From Polytrichum commune (lineage: Eukaryota > Streptophyta > Polytrichopsida > Polytrichales > Polytrichaceae), in assembly GCA_950295325.1 (NCBI GenBank), contig OX485807.1:34504440-34568439 (forward strand): a stretch of 64,000 nucleotides of DNA, given 5' to 3'. Under the pieces are notes generated by a model, which ran no database searches, was not told where the DNA came from, and was given only the letters and a program-made list of their open reading frames with translations. Every line of letters starts with the position of its first letter. Positions within the stretch are counted from its first letter, which is position 1. Position numbers and translations under genes: made by a program. Shown here piece by piece: positions 58,980-64,000 of this stretch.

Positions 58980-60060
58980 TAATATGAGGTGGCAGGACGA
59001 ATGGAAGGCTTAGAAGGCGAATATGTGTTAGCCCAACTACAAATGTTAGTAGACACGTTAACATCCACCATAATTGAAATCAACATGTACATCAAGCAAC
59101 TTCAACACCAACTCAGGGAACAAAAGCTAACATCCATGGAGCGCACAACTCAAATCGGGGATTTGTGTCAATTCTCACAACATAAAAACACAAGGTCAAA
59201 CTCCTCCGACATGAAAAACTTGAGCTCACAATGAAGTCCGCGGCAACCTCACACACCACGTGTGAACAACAAATAAGTCTTTTGAAGTCAAATAGCACAA
59301 CATAGTGGGAAACAATGAATTTCTAGAGGTCTTGAATATAACATATGGAGAGGGCCACGCACAAGCTAAGACAACAGTTAGACGAGGTTCTCATGGAAAA
59401 CACCAGCTTAAACGTTCAACTCAAGAAAGCAAAAGATCGAATCGATAACATCACGGATGAATTCAAACAATTGCAAACAACATGGAAGGCGATGAAGCGG
59501 CTCACTCATAGGCCGGGATCAAGGAAAAGGGTGATTGCAAAAGTCTTGGAATAGTTAAGATTGGCACCTTCCCCTCAAATTAAATTTTTTGATTTGGACA
59601 ACTCACCAAGGCACAACCTATCCTTTGAAGCCACGCCACACACAAAGTCGATGCCCCTCATCTACAAAGGCAAGTCGGATTACAAATCAACACCTAAGGT
59701 GCCCTCCACTTTCCCACCAAAGAAAATACACTAGCCAAAGTTCCGTTGGTGGAACATTTGAATGATAACTCGGACTTCATCTCCCCCAAGAAGAAGAAAA
59801 ATGCATGATCTACCCAAGACGTCTTACACGTTGCATTGTTAGTTTTTTGCACGAGTTAGTGAAAGAGCTCAACATTCGTGATCATATAAACCCCAAAGAA
59901 ACAAACAACGGTGAATCAAGTGGCTCGGAAGACCCACAAATCAAAATTGATAGTCGGGTACTCAAGTATATCACCAACATGCCCGATTTGTTCGATATGT
60001 ATTGCACACCTTTGTCTTGTCCATTATGCACATCTAAGCATGTGAATGGGGTGGTATATA
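58980..60060 (+). other. Coiled-coil-like ORFs after the gypsy pol remnant
   Basis: Three open frames, 58,989-59,234, 59,345-59,554 and 59,805-60,071, are rich in charged and leucine residues with heptad-like spacing (for example LRQQLDEVLMENTSLNVQLK). They follow the integrase on the same strand and may be parts of one extra retroelement ORF, as some plant gypsy elements have downstream of pol. No homologue is recognised. Confidence 0.4.
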
Positions 60061-60998
60061 CCGTACGTTAAGGGCAGCTTCGGCGCTCTCTTGCCGAATA
60101 ATTATTAAAAGTAAAAAATAGTGTTCGGCACCTATAAATAGTATATTCATATTTTCGGCAATTTTCTCTTTTAATTTTTAAAATTCAGCTTAAATTCATT
60201 TTTAATTTCCTATTTAAGCTTATATCTTGTACATCTCTCTTGCATTGAATGACAAGTAAGATGTGAGTGAAGAGTAGAGAATGCTCTGTGCTTTATGCAA
60301 GTAGAGTGGAGTTGTGTTCAACAATGCATATGGGATATGTAAACTTTGAGGTGAAGCACCGAGTTAGACTTCATTTTTATAACTCACATAACATTTGCAT
60401 AGAGTCTTCAAATGACATAAAATTTGTTGGAGGTGAAAGATTACTTGATTTGTAAAATTTGCTTAGACCAACAAAATTTCAAAAAAGTTGATCTTCTATG
60501 CACAAATGAGCTCCGAAAAACTGTTATGAACGCATTTTAATTTTTTGATCTTTACACGGCTGCAATGTTTTGTCCATATCTTTTGCATAAAGACTTATTT
60601 TGACACAAAACTTATTGGAGGTGGAAGAAGGATTGATTTATCAACTTTTGTTAGTTGGACAAAATTCTATAAAACTTCATCTTCTATGCTCAATTGGACT
60701 CCAAAAATTTGTGTACAACACATTTGAAAAGCCTCACCTAGTCTTGCTACTTCTTAACCCATATTCTTTGTGGACTAATGTAAGTGAGCTTGATTACAAA
60801 AGGAGCACCTTCTCTCCTTCAAAATTCACATATGCGTCCACTGTAAGTAAAACTCTAGTGAGAAGTAAAAAATTCTTACTTTTTGGCAATTTTGAAAAAT
60901 AATTAATTTTTTATTCGGCAAAAATGCCAATAATATTCCAAAATTTTCGGCGTCTATTTTTAGAATTATTTTGTGCCGAAGCTGCCCTTAACGTACGG
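60061..60998. mobile_element. 938-bp non-autonomous DNA transposon with about 24-bp inverted ends
   Basis: Left CCGTACGTTAAGGGCAGCTT plus CGGC, and the exact inverted form on the right, bordered by TA. Inside is a partial duplication of its own sequence (ACTTCATTTTTATA... and AAAACTTCATCTTCTATGC-like halves). There is no transposase. The superfamily is unclear: the TA border fits Tc1/mariner, but the TTAA within the end could also be a target. Confidence 0.75.
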
Positions 60999-62014
60999 TA
61001 TGCACACACGTTGCAAGGCTATCAAGTCGTCAATCGGACTTCATTGAGCATTAGTAGTAACGTTTCAAAATCTCCATGAAGGAAAAAACCTAAGCAATTA
61101 AAGATCTCCGTCGGCAATATGAGGACGGAACAACTTTTTGGTTGCGTTTCGCAAGATCAAGTATCGCATGAGCGTAATTCTTCTTTAATTCCAGGATTCC
61201 CTATTTATAAGGAGCACTTAGGTATGTATTGTGATCTTTTCGACAAGCATTTGTAAATTCTCAAGTTTTTAAATTGTAGCCACTTTCTTTGGAAAGAGAC
61301 CATCATGTAGATGCCTAGTAATGTTACAAACCGATTGCTTGCATTTGTTTGAATTGCATAATTTGAGGGGTACATGAAACAATATGTGTACTACATTGAT
61401 TATCCCATTTAGTATGTGTGGTACTAGTTCCCAAAACACACACTATTTTTCCAAATCTCAAAATTTGTGGGGGCTGAAATTTCTATTAAGCAATATTGAA
61501 TTCATGAATACATGCTCATTTATCATACATTTCAAGAAATTAGTGTGTGCTCTACAGTGCTTGTACAGTGCATTATTTGTTTCGTTGATCTCGAAGAGGC
61601 TTTGCCGACACCACTCACTCACGAGGCATCTCCCAACACTGAAAATTTGAAGAGAGCTTGCATTGAGAGTTTTTCCAACACTTTGACACTGGATCTTATG
61701 GTGACACTAATCGCATAGTGTGAAGAAATCTAGTATCACCTTCACTAACTTCCCACACACACTACTAGCCCACCTTCCCTAATAGGGAGAATCAGGGCAG
61801 TGACTCGGAAAGTTACTTCACATAGTTTTAATGAAAAAAATTTGCCAACTCAACTTGAAAATGGGACTCACAGAATACTTATGCAGGCTTATGGCTGGGG
61901 AAATGGCCATAGAATAAGAAGAGGAAATTTGTTTTTGCAAGAACTTCAGTACTTTTAGCGTATTGTAGGTACTTGTAATACAACTTCTTTGCAGATAACC
62001 TCAGCGAGATTCAA
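60999..62014. other. Non-coding spacer
   Basis: Short ORFs lacking motifs; nothing recognised. Confidence 0.45.
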
Positions 62015-62512
62015 GGCCACTTCACACACGAGCCAAGAGCCGTGACCATGAAATTGTGAGAGCCCAAAAGAAAGTGTCCAAAGGCCGTCTCGAGACACCT
62101 CCAAAATCATGTAGTGTGGTCATGGACCCATGAGTGTAGTGTGAAGTCATATGTGACCAGGCCCTCAACCAAGTTCTATTTCATTGAATTTCTATGCATG
62201 CGAGTCCTCACACATGATAAAATAAAATAAGTTAACGGTTGTAAGTGTTCAGAGTACCAACCTATCCCGGTTTTGTGTTAGGCCTACCTCGAAGAAGTCG
62301 TTTTTGAAAATAGTCCAAGTGACCATGAAACATGATCCATTCGATGCCATGTAGGAATCTGTGTAGACTTTACATCCATCTTGCATTTACAAACTCCGTT
62401 GGTCCCTCAAGCATAGTGTGAAGCAAACTTGGACCAGTTGCGCCTTATCCACCAATGAGAGTGCTTGAAGTGTATTGGTCACGGGCTCTTGGTCTCATGT
62501 GTGAAGTGGCCC
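62015..62512. mobile_element. TTA-type MITE family, copy 3 (498 bp)
   Basis: Ends GGCCACTTCACACACGAGCC and, inverted, GGGCCACTTCACACATGAGAC. The borders CAA/TTG are not a clean TTA. The interior matches copy 2 over nearly its whole length. Confidence 0.83.
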
Positions 62513-62557
62513 TTGACATCGCGTTTAATGTGTATGTTTGTATGGTAAGAGATACAA

Positions 62558-63055
62558 TGCCACTTTACACACAAACCAAAGACCCGTGACCATGAAAATA
62601 TGAAGGCCCATGTGAAAATCACTCAAAGGCCATATTGTGGGAAATATAATTCCAATCTAGCAATGGCCTTTGAGCCATGAAGCTTAGTGTAGAGTGAAAT
62701 TGGATTGTATTGAGGGACTGCAATATACGATCCGGTTTGGGTCCCTACCCATGGCAATGTAATATTTCTAAGAGCCAATGGCAATTAAACTAACCACCAT
62801 GGTCTCTTGTTTTGCATTAGACACATCTCATTTTGATAGACCTAATGCATAATCTAGTAGATCATGAAAATTTATGGACTAGTTGTGATGTAGGACATTG
62901 TTTAGAGTTTCTCCCATTCAATTTTCTTTAGTCCCTCGTGTCTTCAAGATCTAGTGCAAAGTGAACTTGGGCCATCTCCGGCTTCTCAACCAATCACATA
63001 TTATTTGTAAAGCATGGGTTGGCAAAGACCCTTGAGCTCGAGTGTAAAGTAGCTC
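62558..63055. mobile_element. TTA-type MITE family, diverged copy 4
   Basis: Ends TGCCACTTTACACACAAACC and, inverted, GAGCTACTTTACACTCGAGC plus the shared GACCCGTGACCA phrase. The length is like copies 1-3 but the interior differs, so this is a sister subfamily. Confidence 0.65.
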
Positions 63056-63349
63056 TTAGTTATTTATATCATTTGTTGCAATTAAATTATGGACATTTAC
63101 ATAGTGTGAACCAATATTTAGGTTTGACCAACAAACCGGATTTGAGTTGCTTAGAGATAGGGTGGAGACGCATGGTAGTGCAACATCACTAGAAACACAA
63201 GTGGTAGAACATGTCACTTTGCTTGGCACGAAGGTGTGAGCATTACAAGGGGCACGAAGTGTTCAAAACGCAACGCATAACATTACTAAGCAATTGAATG
63301 TTGTGTCTTTTTGAAACTAAGATTTGATAGGAAAAAAATGTTGGGCTTA

Positions 63350-63688
63350 GGGCGCTTCTTGCACATGAGATTGAAGGCCCACGACCATTGCATTCTAAGA
63401 TCTCTCGTTGGTTGAAAAGGCGGAGACTATCCAAGTCCACTTCATGCTAGAAGGTGAAGGCCTAATGACCCAAAAATAAGTATTGTGAATGAAAAGTTTA
63501 GAAAGATTCCTACATGGCAAATCGCAAATAATGTTTCATGGTCTACCAAAATTTGTGTCCACCCCGCCTCCAAGAAGTAGGCCTGATACAAATTACGGCT
63601 AACCATGTTAGTGGTACATCATTTTGATGAGAAATCAAGGGCCCTCCTAATTACATGGTCAAGGCCCTTGACTCGTGTGAAGTGCCTC
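63350..63688. mobile_element. TTA-flanked MITE family, short copy 5 (339 bp)
   Basis: Ends GGGCGCTTCTTGCACATGAG and, inverted, GAGGCACTTCACACGAGTC, with TTA on both sides (63,347-63,349; 63,689-63,691). It keeps GGTTGAAAAGGCGGAG and CCACGACCA landmarks; the middle is deleted. Confidence 0.75.
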
Positions 63689-63691
63689 TTA

Positions 63692-64000
63692 AAAGTTCAT
63701 GTAGGATCTAGTGCCAACACTATAACACAACACCCAAAAGTGGTCACTAATGGTGTGGGTAATCACACCACGCCACCCCTTGCATTACAATACACATCAT
63801 GAGAGTACCGAAAATGTGGGCATCCCCAGCAATAGGGGGCCATAAGAGAGTGCTTAAAAGCAAGCCTCCAACAACTTCTGCACTTTCATGCAACTTATAG
63901 AGTTCACTTTTCTTTTAAAATCTCATACATCTGGGAAATTTTCAAGAGCCCACATAATAAAGATCGAAAGATATTAAACTCAGATGCAAATATTCAAAAT
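63692..64000. other. Non-coding end of the window
   Basis: Nothing recognised. Confidence 0.45.

Overview
The window looks like a repeat-rich nuclear chromosome segment of a land plant, more likely a non-flowering one (bryophyte, lycophyte or fern). The reasons are an intron-rich kinesin-5 gene with plant-type C-terminal motifs, chromodomain Ty3/gypsy retrotransposons, and a MULE/SWIM transposase of a type I associate with non-seed plants. The species cannot be named from the sequence alone.

Region 1 (1-4.4 kb) holds the only clear host gene: the last 16 exons (651 codons) of a kinesin-5 motor, + strand. From 4.4 to 11.5 kb there is no gene, only small TA-flanked MITEs, a dispersed repeat and microsatellites.

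Region 2 (11.5-33.2 kb) is a stack of nested insertions. A degraded Tc1-like (DD34E) element at 11.54-14.58 kb carries a tRNA-derived SINE with 13-bp target duplications and a 1.26-kb solo LTR with 5-bp duplications. Next to it lies a decayed chromodomain gypsy element on the minus strand (LTRs at 14.68-15.03 and 32.70-33.24 kb). Its protease codons are split by a 14.7-kb MULE-like DNA transposon (17,418-32,145) flanked by a 10-bp duplication.

This transposon is the most interesting object in the window. It encodes a MULE transposase on the minus strand and, divergently, a spliced nuclear-type protein with a ParB-like domain followed by a beta-class DNA methyltransferase-like domain. Introns of both genes carry arrays of the same palindromic repeat, and the methyltransferase intron also holds arrays centred on GTTAAC. 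The sequence is best read as two oppositely oriented copies of one family: inner copy A has a right end at 30,590 that lies inside the transposase gene of outer copy B. A third relic, C (34.6-37.9 kb), keeps the same divergent transposase/methyltransferase layout, so the methyltransferase appears to be a stable part of the family.

Region 3 (33-64 kb) has no recognisable host gene. It contains relic C, a gypsy-type gag ORF after a 144-bp tandem repeat, a decayed gypsy pol at 57.3-58.5 kb, a second Tc1 element inserted in a MITE (53.4-55.4 kb), five copies of a 340-507-bp TTA-flanked MITE, further TA-flanked MITEs and a second SINE copy. Most coding remnants here carry stops and frameshifts. 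All calls come from reading the sequence by eye; no database search was made.
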